DNA of 64,000 nt from Notospermus geniculatus. Lineage: Eukaryota > Nemertea > Pilidiophora > Heteronemertea > Lineidae. Of the stretch, positions 1-10,970 are shown piece by piece. The notes beneath the pieces are model-generated. The model worked only from the letters and a program-made list of their open reading frames with translations. It made no database searches and was not told the origin of the DNA. Numbering within the stretch: position 1 is the first letter of the stretch; every line of letters begins with the position of its first letter. A program made the translations under genes and the position numbers. The DNA lies in assembly GCA_002633025.1 (NCBI GenBank), contig NMRB01000496.1:282459-346458 (forward strand), read 5' to 3'.

Positions 1-159
1 GCTGGCCAGGGATATGACCAGACACGGAACACGCAACATCATTCTGTACGATGTTCATATTACCGGTAGTGTTGGAAGAATAAGCCATATCAAGTGAAAA
101 AACCTCAGCTGCTTCAAGCCAGATGATCTCCTGATTATTTTGATGAAATTCAGTTTCAG

Positions 160-2784
160 AGGTTCGGCCTTATCCTGATGAGATTTTTCAACGAGAGGTA
201 AGTTATTGGTTGAATTGAAGCTGGTTATTTCGAATGCTACCAGAGATTTGTGTTTGTGCCGAATTCAAAGTCTTCTAGCCCTTCAGGTGAATGAATGTGA
301 GGGAATACACCTTTGATGGAACTATCCTCAAATAAGTTCCACGAAACTTGTTCATTTGGGAAAATGTCTTAGGATATTTCATTGCTCATGTTTGGCCTAG
401 GTGAACAAAACGAGCAATACAATACAAACTATTTCATCCAGGTGTTACTCATTTCAGAAAGAAGCTCTAAGTCATGTTAGTCTTCCAAGATCGCGCTCAC
501 GGGATGCTCTCAACACGATAGGAATCCCAACGCCGCCCGTACCACAGGAACCTCGTGCTCACTCACTGCCAATGGAAGGGAGGAATATGGCGTAAGACTA
601 ATATCTACTCTTTAGGCAAAGAAAATGACGTGCTGAGTGATCTAAATCAAATGTCGTTAATTGATGTCACTCAGAGATCTGATGATTGACACCGGACTTG
701 CTATAAACATTAGGCATTAGGAACTATTGAATTATGTATATCATATCAAATTGAAAGTTGTTGATTGACCAATCACAGAGTAGAACACATTTACCTCAAG
801 GCTGACTCTATAGGCACAACCTTGTCGTCAACAGATGAGAATATTGAAGTAAACATATAATTTCAGCATTGATGTACAGAACTTAAAAACGTACCGTTCA
901 GAAAAAGGTAGGTCAAGGTCACTGCGAGAAAATGTTACCGGTAACAGCATTTACTCACACATCTCTGTTGTCTGTGTGCGTGCTGTTGTCGCTCGTGACC
1001 TGTCAGAACCTGCTTCCTAGCTTACAGGGTTGGTCTCAAGGTCTAGCATTCCCCATTTCACCATTCAGCTCTCTAAGGCTAAGTTGCACAGAACCATTTT
1101 GGTTCCCGAAACCACCGCTATGGCTAGAAGGCTTCGGCTCTGGCTGACATTTTATTGCTGACGTAATTGTAGGAGTCCATTTTCCAGTAAAATTTTCACC
1201 CGGTCTAAAAACCGGCGATGATTTTGAACTTTTCTTACAGATCTGCAAACACATACAAACATTCTCATCAAGAAACTTCCTCGCTGTTGTCATCCTGCGC
1301 GATTTGGCATGTTCGATTACATTTAGTACCCACGTCGCGACGGGTACCCCATTCTAAAAATAACCCGTGATGTCAACAAAATGATCTATAAATAGATCTG
1401 CGACGAGTTTTTGTCGCAAAGATGGCAGCCAGAGCTGAAGCCTTCTAGCCCTAGTGGTGGCTTCAGGAACCAAAATGCCACAGAACCCGCCAACTTCTGC
1501 AAGAAAATTCTCACGTGAAAAGCTCCTTTAAGCTTGCTCAGAGAACTTTATATTTTGTGGTCTATCGATTCTTTCAAGTCGTTTATGGACCCAACCTTGA
1601 GACCAAACCTAGTTGCTTCCTTTCATTTCTTCTAGTCATCTCCATTAATCTTTTCTATTCAACTTTAACCCCTTTTTCAGGCCCCCTTGGGATGATGTCG
1701 TCAGTGATAATAATGTGAATCATGGTTACAGTGCACAGGCACACATGTACAGTAGACACACTGCAAATCCAACAAGAATAGGCAGTGCTGGCTCTTATAG
1801 AGAGAATAGTGCAGCACAGCTATCTAAAAAAGGTATTGGCACAGGGTAGCTACACTCTGCTACCAAGAAAATTCACTGATCTAACCTCCAGGAACCCTTT
1901 TTCACTAGTAATTCTTGACTCTCTACTAAATCTACAACTTTCATTGTCACCACAACTTATGAACTCATTGTCCTTAGGCCGAGTATAGAGGTATACAGTA
2001 TACAGACACGCTGGGGAACAGTGAATATGAAACTTATGTTCGCCGGCAAGTCAGTACCCCTCTATGTAAACCGAGTCTTATCAATACCTGTGCCAACAGT
2101 TGTCAGTAATCAGTACTTGATGACTGAGGTAGCTTGAAACAGCCTCCCTTAATGTAGTTGTAGAACATGTACTTGTTTAATGTTACTTCAAATTGTTTGT
2201 ACATATTGTCTTAACTCGAGGAATCATAGTAATTAGAAAGGTATAAATGTTTAATGAATTTTTCAAAGCATATTCTTTCTTAATGCCATTTTGTGTTGGA
2301 AAGGGGCTGGGGCTTTGTTCATGTAAATCTCTTCTTTTTCAATTGCTTGAGAGAAATTCAGTTGTTTCACCATATTGTAACTTCACCTGAGCTAGACATC
2401 TATATAATGATTACTTGCTAATTAAATTTTGCATGGACGTAATGGATCTGACGTAATGGATCTGATTACTTTACAGAACTGACGCCTCCTTTGTTGCGGA
2501 GAGAAGGACCATCTAGAGACTACACGGAATTCCATAAGGATCTGAATTCCCATCAGAATTACCAAAATGGAAGAGGGCAGCTCAAGGTCGGGGCCACAGT
2601 GAATGGCTCACCAACACACACAAGAAATATGCCAAAATCTGCTGTTCCAGAATCGAATAAACCTGCAGGGGACCATTATACTACAAGAAGTGCAAAACCA
2701 TTGTCGTTGAATTCAAATTGGAGTGTTTTCGGTGTACCGCCAAGTTATCATGGACGGAAGTGGCAACACACACAACTGTGGTAG
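160..2784 (+). CDS. 3' end of an unrecognised gene, disordered Ser/Pro-rich tail (exons at 160-197, 458-591, 1681-1832, 2477-2784)
   Basis: I do not recognise this protein. Four exons join in one frame: 160-197 (weak; acceptor could be 154), 458-591 (phase 0 in, 2 out), 1681-1832 (phase 2 in, 1 out) and 2477-2784, which ends in TAG. Each has an AG acceptor and a GT donor (GTAAGT, GTAAGA, GTATTG). The encoded tail is of low complexity: an Arg/Ser patch (LPRSRSRDALN), a proline motif that could bind SH3 domains (IPTPPVPQEP), then Ser/Asn/Tyr-rich sequence ending GRKWQHTQLW. No domain or membrane segment is visible. An AATAAA signal lies at 2898-2903. The gene starts before the window. The last exon has a second copy at 3928-4235. 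Splice phases and codon continuity support real coding; function is unknown. Confidence 0.55.
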
Positions 2785-3356
2785 CAGGTGGGAAATGATT
2801 TCAGGGGATTGTGTAATAATCGGAATGGATGGCGATTCTGTGTGATGCAAAATAGTGCAGTAAATGTGGGCGGTTTGAATGGGCCACGACACTATAAAAT
2901 AAATGATGACAACGAAATGCCAAAACAAAATGACGTGCGCTGTACATAGCGATACACACCGTGCAGTGCATGATGATCTACAGTGAATGTACTTTTCCAA
3001 GGTCACCTACAGTAGGGGTGTAAAATGACCTATGAGGAGCACCAAATTCATTGCTCACGGTAGACCTTGTAGTCAAAAGCCTTTATCACTGTCACTGCCA
3101 GGGTATGTTGTCATTCATGTAACTGTGAGTCACAAGGAAGCTTTCTGAATAAGGTCCCTTTTAGGAGAAATAAATTATAAGAATATCCTTGGGAGGATTT
3201 ATGTGAATTTTAGAGAAATAGCATTTTAATCATGGGGATCAACAATGTGTATGCTTACAGCACATGAATGATTACAACCTTCCTGTGTTCTAGGTAACCC
3301 GCGTGCAGCACATTTATTAAGTACCGGTATTTTATCAGCATGTTTTTGGCTTGAGT
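1981..3356 (+). repeat. Direct tandem duplication, copy 1
   Basis: Begins at the shared GAGTATAGAGG and ends at TTTTTGGCTTGAGT. The copies are offset by 1508 bases at the start. This copy holds a stretch of about 45 bases (around 2360-2410) that copy 2 lacks. It contains the first terminal exon and its polyadenylation signal. Confidence 0.9.
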
Positions 3357-3488
3357 GTTATATACGGAAATACTGTTTGGGTTCTGTTTTCATACTCTTC
3401 CTTTATTCTTCATCTTTACAACGTTATTCGAGGTGGCCACCTTGAACCGGGGGATACTGAATCAACTGTTAATCATAGTGCGTGGCGT

Positions 3489-4802
3489 GAGTATAGAGGT
3501 ATACAGTATACAGACACGCTGGGGAACAGTGAATATGAAACTTATGTTCGCCGGCAAGTCAGTACCCCTCTATGTAAACCCAGTCTTATCAATACCTGTG
3601 CCAACAGTTGTCAGTAATCAGTACTTGATGACTGAGGTAGCTTGAAACAGCCTCCCTTAATGTAGTTGTAGAACATGTACTTGTTTAATGTTACTTCAAA
3701 TTGTTAGTACATTTTGTCTTAACTCGAGGAATCATAGTAATTAGAAAGGTATAAATGTTTAATGAATTTTTCAAAGCATATTCTTTCTTAATGCCATTTT
3801 GTGTTGGAAAGGGGCTGGGGCTTTGTTCATGTAAATCTGTTCTTTTCCAATTGCTCAAGAGAAATTCAGTTACTGTTACTTGCTAATTAAATTTTGCATG
3901 GACGTAACGGATCTGATTACTTTACAGAACTGACGCCCCCTCTATTGCGGAGAGAAGGACCATCCAGAGACTATACAGAATTCCATAAGGATCTGAATTC
4001 CCATCAGAATTACCAAAATGGAAGAGGGCAGCTCAAGGTCGGGGCCACAGTGAATGGCTCACCAACACACGCAAAACATGCACCAAGATCTGCTGTTCCA
4101 GAATCAAATAAACCTGCAGGGGACCATTATACTACAAGAAGTGCAAAACCATTGTCGTTGAATTCAAATTGGAGTGTTTTCGGTGTACCGCCAAGTTATC
4201 ATGGACGGAAGTGGCAACACACACAACTGTGGTAGGAGGTGGGAAATGATTTCAGGGGATTGTGTAATAATCGGAATGGATGGCGATTCTGTGTGATGCA
4301 AAATAGTGCAGTAAATGTGGGCGGTTTGAATGGGCCACGACACTATAAAATAAATGATGACAACGAAATGCCAAAACAAAATCACGTGCGCTGTACGTAG
4401 CGGTACACACCGTGCACTGCATGATGGGTCTACAGTGAATGTACATTTCCAAGGTCACCTACAGTGGGGGTGTAAAATGACCTATGAGGAGCACCAAATT
4501 CATTGCTCACGGTAGGCCTAGTAGTCAAAAGCCTTTAGCAGTTTCACTGCCAGGGTATGTTGTCATTCATGTAACTGTGAGTCACAAGGAAGCTTTCTGA
4601 ATAACGTCCCTTTTAGGAGAAATAAATTATAAGAATATCCTTGGGAGGATTTATGTGAATTTTAGAGAAATAGCATTTTAATCATGGGGATCAACAATGT
4701 GTATACTGACAGCACATGAATGATTACAACCTTCCTCTGTTCTAGGTAACCCGCGTGCAGCACATTTATTAAGTATTTTATCAGCATGTTTTTGGCTTGA
4801 GT
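3489..4802 (+). repeat. Direct tandem duplication, copy 2
   Basis: Same order and orientation as 1981-3356, with scattered substitutions and small indels. A unique spacer of about 130 bases separates the copies and there is no N nearby, so a real duplication is more likely than an assembly artefact. Confidence 0.9.
3928..4235 (+). CDS. Duplicated alternative terminal exon of the same gene
   Basis: This is a near copy of exon 2477-2784 with the same acceptor context (TTTACAG), the same entry phase, the same stop context and an AATAAA at 4349-4354. It could splice directly from the exon ending at 1832 in place of the first copy. The frame is intact over about 102 codons. Differences cluster in one short stretch: THTRNMPKSA in the first copy, THAKHAPRSA in the second. 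Whether both are used cannot be told from sequence. Confidence 0.5.
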
Positions 4803-6376
4803 AACATGTTGGAGAATTTACCTCTGCACTGAAATAATAGCAACTTTTTCTAGATTTTAGACATTTGCTACCAAGACTAAGGTCGCACCAAGTAATTGTA
4901 GTTTGACGGTCTTTGGTTACCGGTACACAAGGATTAGAAGCCTAAATTCAAAATTCCAATCTGTGATTATATCGATTTCACTGTACTAAATGTTTAATGT
5001 TATAAATCAGTATTAATAGTCACGAACGGAAATACAATGTATAAATACTTGGATCTTGAACCTATCTGGTAGCTGTGGGTGTTTTTAGAAACTTTTTCAA
5101 GGTGTAGGGGTACTCTTGTTGACATTTGAACCCGGTATATCATTTTACGGAGCAGCAGACATCATTTCATTGGACGTCAGACATCATGAAATGGCACATC
5201 AGACGTCATATGATGGAGCATCAGACGTCATTTTATAGAGCAGCTGATGTAATTTTGACACACAGGTATCACACAAAATGTATGGTGACCTGCTCTCAAC
5301 TCAGGATGAGACAGAAGTGGTGGACACAAAAGTGTTTAATAGACACTAAAGTGTTTAATATACACTGAAGTGTAAAACACTTAAGATCAAGAGGAGCTTC
5401 ATTTCTGCTACATCCTTTCTATTTTTACATGTCGGTGATTTTTTCTCTCAGTGTTCTGTGTCTTCAAAACTTGTATTTCCTTCAAATTCTCTGTGTATGT
5501 GGAACACTTGTGTACAACCTGTATTTGTGGTCTCAGACCTATCATTTCTTGGAGGAAAGTTATTTTAAAATCCATTCCTGTCTTGTAAGTTTACAAAGGC
5601 TGCTTTGATTTTCTTTACGCAGTGTGATACGTCCATTTGACACCACGACTTGTACTTTCGTTTGCATTGATTTACAGAGATTTTTATCTTTTACACATTT
5701 GTTACGTACTTAATATGTTTTCTTTACTTTTGCAAGTCAAGAATTATCATTAGGAATGTGAAATTCCATTTAGCATAAGTTGACCTCTCTTCTGTGCGTT
5801 TCTGTACATTATACATGTAGACTTATTTCTTTGGACATGCTAAAGCATTCAAACATGCTCGTGAAAAGGTTTGTACACTAAGCAACTAACACTTGAAGTC
5901 AAACAACTCAAGCAGTTCTACAAATTTTGGGAGTTTTGAAGTTTCACATATCATTCATGCACTGTCGTGCAAAATTCTACAATTTTATCATGGTTTACGA
6001 TGTGATGTTTTAAAAGTAGAGATAAAAGTAAACGGTTCGCTCTGCAAGCTACATGTATACAGGTGTGTGAATAGAGATGGCCGTAAGTTTTACCAATATG
6101 GTTCTACCGGTAATGCATTCCTAATTTCCAAGTCGATGAAGATTTTATCTGTATGGCAGCTCAGGTGTTTTGTTTTCTCTACACAGTGTAAAACACAAGG
6201 CCCGTGGTAGGGTAGGTTACTAAAGGCGGAGTATGGGCCTATATGGATGTCTATAGGAAGATGCCCTGTCGTGGTCCCCCTACCATATACACATGCACAA
6301 CAAATCGACAGCAAACTTTAGTAGGGCAAAGGTCAAGTATATGGATTACTTTCTGCAGATCTCTTCTAATATGTAT
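4803..6376. other. Non-coding stretch without a supported gene
   Basis: AT-rich sequence. A short imperfect tandem of CATCAGACGTCAT-like units lies at about 5150-5240. ORFs here are short and show no splice-consistent neighbours. Confidence 0.5.
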
Positions 6377-6556
6377 ACAGTGAGACCTCTCTATTAAGGA
6401 CACCTCTGGGACTGACAAATGCTGTCCTTAATTGAGAGGTGTCCTGATTGCAGAGGTTGAAATGAATAGAAATGACCAGTTAGGGACTGAACATTGATGT
6501 CCTGATTAGAGAGGTGTCCTCCTGGCAGAGGTGTCCGTTAAGGGAGGTTCCACTGT
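6377..6556. repeat. MITE-like inverted repeat, GAGAGGTGTCC family
   Basis: The ends are complementary (ACAGTGAGACCTCTCTATTA at left; the right end reads back as ACAGTGGAACCTCCCTTAAC). The interior repeats GAGAGGTGTCCT. Related sequence occurs at 19330-19625 and 63881-63990. Confidence 0.7.
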
Positions 6557-6968
6557 AATTTACTACAGCATTCTATCTGGAGGTACACAGACATAATCGT
6601 ACGTTTTTATTTTTTCAGTCATTTCCATGGACATGTACTGTGCTGTGTTAATTGTGCATGTAGTCATGCATTCCATATGACTTCACTGGGGTATAAATAC
6701 TTGTACATTTATGATAAATTATTACTTGATGACAAATCATTCGCTTTTGACTTGGTCCTTCACTTGTTTTGTTACTCTGCCTTCCCCATAGAAAAGTCAC
6801 GGAACGAAGTTAGAATCCCGATCAGTGCCCCAAAAAAGGTCACCGATTGACGGAATAAGCCGCATCGAACAATATAGGATTTCCATTGTGTGCCATTGTA
6901 TGGAGTACATGTATGTCACTTCCGATCGGGGATTCAAAAGTTTAGCCCGTTGAAATTTTTAGTCACCC

Positions 6969-7361
6969 TAAACTCCCTACGCAGTTGTGTACCGCGCCCC
7001 CCGCCCCCTTCGGTTTACCCGCTCTCCACAACTGCTTCACTTCGTAAAATTCACTGCATTTTTGGTCAACAGATGGGGCTGAGAGAGTCGACCAATGAAA
7101 GCGCTGAGCAACCCGTACCCAAGCTGGCCTGAGACACTTTTCATTGGCTGAGCGGATCATGTGATCTAGAAGCCATGGTAGCACAAGAACATCCGTTGCC
7201 AAGGAGTCGAAAAGTTGTGAAAGAAGCGTGCTGATAGGCTATAAAACTCAAGCCAAGCCCTGATGCCATCTGTCAACCAAACACAGCTTCTACGAAGTGA
7301 AGCAGTTGTGGAGAGCGGGTAAACGGAAGGGGGCGTGGTACCCAACTGCATAGGGAGTTTA
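6969..7361. repeat. Long inverted repeat (about 80-bp arms, about 220-bp loop)
   Basis: Left arm starts TAAACTCCCTACGCAGTTG and the right arm ends CAACTGCATAGGGAGTTTA. The arms pair almost fully through the CGCCCCC and TTTACCCGCTCTCCAC blocks. Typical of a foldback or MITE element. Confidence 0.85.
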
Positions 7362-7999
7362 TCCACCCTCGACAAGATCCCATTTGGGATTTCACTGAAT
7401 TTGCAGCCAATGCTGCTATAAAATAAAATTTATATCAACATACTGGTAAACTACCGGTACTTACCATTGACAATGTCGCCCGCCTCCTCTTTTCCGAAAA
7501 CGTTGTTCTGTTTTGAAGATTCAGGAAAATATTCCACCTCTATCCAAATCCAAACCTCATATCCTGATCTTACTGGAGTGACTACCAGCAGAAAACTGCC
7601 TTGAATGTATTCAAACAGTGTACTGTGAATGTCCATAGAGTTGGTGACATAACTGTGTCCCAAAACTACTACAGGCCCTCTTGCATAATGTGGCTTTGAA
7701 TGGCATTGGTGGAACCACAATAGGCCTACATTTAACAAAGGAGTTCAATCATGAATGAAACCCTCAACAAAGAATGATCAGTAAATTGGGTCTTTAAGGG
7801 CAGTCAGGAGTGACTTCTGCTGAAATGACGTTGGACTTGTCAATTTCATTGTGTTTGTCCAACCCTGCTTTTGTTGTGTCTCACATTTGACAATGTGGTC
7901 ACTCAGTAAAGTCTAGTTGTGCTATTTCACCCCATTGTTCAGTGTCTGATGTATGTGGCCAGGTGTACTTGGATACAGTTTGTTCTTTTCAATTATAAG

Positions 8000-8360
8000 C
8001 TAAGGTTACACCTGTTGAAAATACCCGTGTTTTTCCAGACCCGTGTGTACGAAAAGCCCGGTGAGAGGTCACACTACTACATTCTAGTTAAGTAGCCCGG
8101 CGACAGGTGCGCTGCATGCACTGACTCTTCAGTCATTTCTGTATTGGCACACATTGTTGGAGGCGCAAAAATGACGTAACTTAATGGCTGCGCCATCTGC
8201 AGCCGTGCTAAGAACGAAAACACAGGGATTTCGAAAAGCACGGCAAGCTTGCCGTGTTTCAAAAACCCGTATTTTTCAGACACGGGTTTCTTGAAGCCCG
8301 GCAATTCATAGGTGTGACCGCAAAAAAACCCGGGGATTTTATTAGTGTAACCACGGCTAC
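8000..8360. repeat. MITE-like element, GGTTACAC / GTGTAACC ends
   Basis: Left end TAAGGTTACACCTG; right end GTGTAACCACGGCTA. The interior has inverted CCCGTGT / ACACGGG blocks. A second member lies at about 59513-59957 in NAA25 intron 20. Confidence 0.7.
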
Positions 8361-8734
8361 AGACAAAGCTGGATGGGAAAACCTGCCTAAAAATGGAGGG
8401 TTCTAAGAAAATAATACATGGCATTTTTCTCAAACGTATTGGCTAACCCTTAAAAGTATCACCCAGCAGATTACTTCCAGAATCTCCAAAGCTTTTTGAC
8501 AATAAAGAACAAAATAATGTGTATTTTTTCCATATAAAGATTCTTCATTATGAACCAAAAGGCACAAAAATCATACATTGATAAATATCAACATCTAGTA
8601 TACAAGTGCTCAAAATCACACAAGTTTTCAATAAACTGAATTACCAGTCTTTCTCCTCAGAGAAAGGTAACACAGACTAGCACAACAGCGATATTTCATG
8701 AAAGGAGCTTCCGCTTTACTAAGGGTCGTCACAG

Positions 8735-8802
8735 AGGTGACCTCCACACAGGTGACCTCCACACAGGTGACCTTCACAAGGTGACCTCCACCCCAGGTGA
8801 CC
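8735..8802. repeat. Five 15-bp units around AGGTGACC
   Basis: AGGTGACC starts at 8735, 8750, 8765, 8779 and 8795, separated by CTCCACAC-like spacers. Three copies read CAGGTG, an E-box core; the reverse strand reads GGTCACCT. Confidence 0.75.
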
Positions 8803-9363
8803 TCCACAAAAATGTGGACATGGCTTGTATTTCTAAAAGTAAACATCTAACACGCTTCTTGAAATAGCTAATCAAAAAGATTATCAAATTTTTTCAACTT
8901 GAAGGCCTGAAGAGCATGTATGAAAATTCCTGAAAATGGTGACATTTTCCCAAAATTTCTGAGAACGTTTTGCACCAACAGACAGAACAATGCAAAGAAA
9001 TTTCCACTCTGGCTTACCATCGGTGCTGCCATCTACACTCGACCTGAGAATCTCGGGTCATTTATGGTTGTACCCCCCCCCCCCTCGTAAGAAGTGCAAG
9101 GAGGGGAATGTTGTAAGACCCTGGGTGCGAGGATGATATACACTTGGCTCAGACCAAAACAGTAAGACTAGGTCTGACATGCTATCCCAGAAGTTTTTGG
9201 ATGAGTATATACTTTCATATAGACGGGGGAAAAGATGAAGATATGTCCACAGAAATCATCAAGAAACAATGAACAAAACACAGTGAAGTCTACTTCAGCT
9301 TAACCCATTCAGTGCCAGAGAAAAATTGGGCTATTTGTGGAAAACTCAGTTTGATGCCAGAGA

Positions 9364-9594
9364 TACTGTAAAGCAGGAAAATTTCGCGTGCAGGAAATTT
9401 TCGCGAATTTCGCGAGAGTGTATGAGTTGCGAAAATTTCCTGTCGCGAATATAAATACATGCAACTGATAAATATAGACCGTGAAAAAAAACTGAAAAAA
9501 TGGCAGAGACTCGCGAAAATATCCTGCCGCGAATATGTCTATAATTCTTGATTCGCGAACATTTCCAGCCGCGAAATTATCTTGCTTTACAGTA
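9364..9594. repeat. Hairpin MITE with TACTGTAAAGC ends
   Basis: The left end TACTGTAAAGCAGGAAAATT pairs with the right end ATTATCTTGCTTTACAGTA. Several TTTCGCG / CGCGAAA blocks lie inside. A relative with TACTGTAAACC ends is at 55305-55502. Confidence 0.85.
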
Positions 9595-9715
9595 GGCCTA
9601 CTAATGTTTGAAAAAAGAACTGACATCACCGTTGGTATAGCTCAATGTTAGCCAAATGCTTTAGTTTGCAAAAAGTTTTCAACTGACATTCAGGGGCTTC
9701 ATCCATAATTGAGTA

Positions 9716-9985
9716 GCCTTGATACCATAGTGGTTATCACGTCTTCTTAGAAAGCGGCAAGTCCCAGGTTCGCATCCTGGGCCGTATGGGGTTAATCATC
9801 CTTGGCTCTGCAATCTGTCGCATGGCACAGCCAAGTCATGGTGCCGTGTAACTTGTGCCTATGCAAGGGCAAGTAAAAGACCCCATCCAAGTGAGGAACA
9901 TGAGTAGCTTGAGATGGCCTCTTCCGCACATACAGGGCCAATAATGCTATGGCTTCAGCCTTGATGGAAAAATTTACTACAAATC
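9716..9985 (+). repeat. tRNA-derived SINE
   Basis: The tRNA-like head has an A-box (TACCATAGTGGTTATCACG) and a B-box (GGTTCGCATCC). The body contains GGGCAAGTAAAAGACCCC and ends with CAATAATGCTATGGCTTCAG. The body recurs at 51186-51368 and the GGGCAAGTAAAAGACCCC block recurs at 40.86, 43.01 and 52.54 kb. Confidence 0.75.
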
Positions 9986-9990
9986 CGTAA

Positions 9991-10413
9991 GGCCACACTT
10001 TTTATATTTATTGGATTACGGATTTTTCAGGCCGAAACCTATGTAGGAGGGGAGGGAATAAAAATAAAAATAAAATACAAAAATCTTTGACTTTTTAATT
10101 TTTTCCCTAGTGTTACGTGCTATGCGTCACACAAATTCAAGGGGGAGGGAATAAAAAAAGTGAAATGTGGTAAAAAAAGAAATAAAACCTTTTATTGATG
10201 CAACAGTAGAACAAGAGATAGGGCCTATATAGGGGCCTATATCCTGAAAATACAGGGCGTCAACATTTAAATATCTTTTACGTTGCACCTAGTGGTCGGC
10301 GGGAAAAAAACAAGAACACAAAATAGACCATCGGGAATTTTATTTTTTTTCAACATTTTCAAAAAACCTGGGAGGGGGGATCCGTAATCCAATAAATAAA
10401 AAAAGTGTGCCCT
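9991..10413. repeat. Inverted-repeat element abutting the SINE
   Basis: The left end reads ...TTTATTGGATTACGGAT; the right end reads ATCCGTAATCCAATAAA then GTGTGCCC. The arms are about 35 bp. The interior is AT-rich with A runs. Confidence 0.8.
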
Positions 10414-10970
10414 AATTGAAAATATAGCCCCAGCCCCCGGAGCCAGGGGTAGGCACTGAAAGGGTTATTAGAATCGATACTGGGGGACATTTCGTACTGC
10501 ACTACAGCACACTTTCAGTAGTACTTGGGTAAGATAAATAGCACATGACAATCTTCTCTCTCAAATAGAGGTAGATAATCTCTAATTTATGCAAAGAATT
10601 ACGTCGATAGCTTAGTGAATATTCCTGGCGTGACAAGTCATGTTCATTGGGAGAAAAAGTGAGCAGGAGCTGCTGTCTTCTCAGGCTCCGTACTGCATAT
10701 ATCATATGTAATTGGTATTCAAGCCTGGAGAGTGTACCAGGCTGGATTATAACGGCCAGTCAATCACACCTGTCAATCATGATGTTGAATTCACCCTGAC
10801 CAAAGCAACACCTTCAGTCTCACCAGAAACCAAAGACCAACAACAGTCCAGTCAGACCAAATGGGCAGTGTATTAACAAAGTGTAGACACCTTTTCAAAA
10901 GCTTTGGAACGACACACATTGTGGCCATGAACAAAGAGGAAAGCTTTTCAGAAAGAAGGATGCTGCATCA

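Noticed and set aside
1981-2117. Additional exon starting at GAGTATAGAGG in the 5' gene
   Set aside because: The exon ending at 1832 already joins 2477 in frame; including this piece needs a micro-exon or a poor donor.
8077-8433. 118-codon minus-strand ORF
   Set aside because: Lies almost entirely in the GGTTACAC inverted-repeat element.
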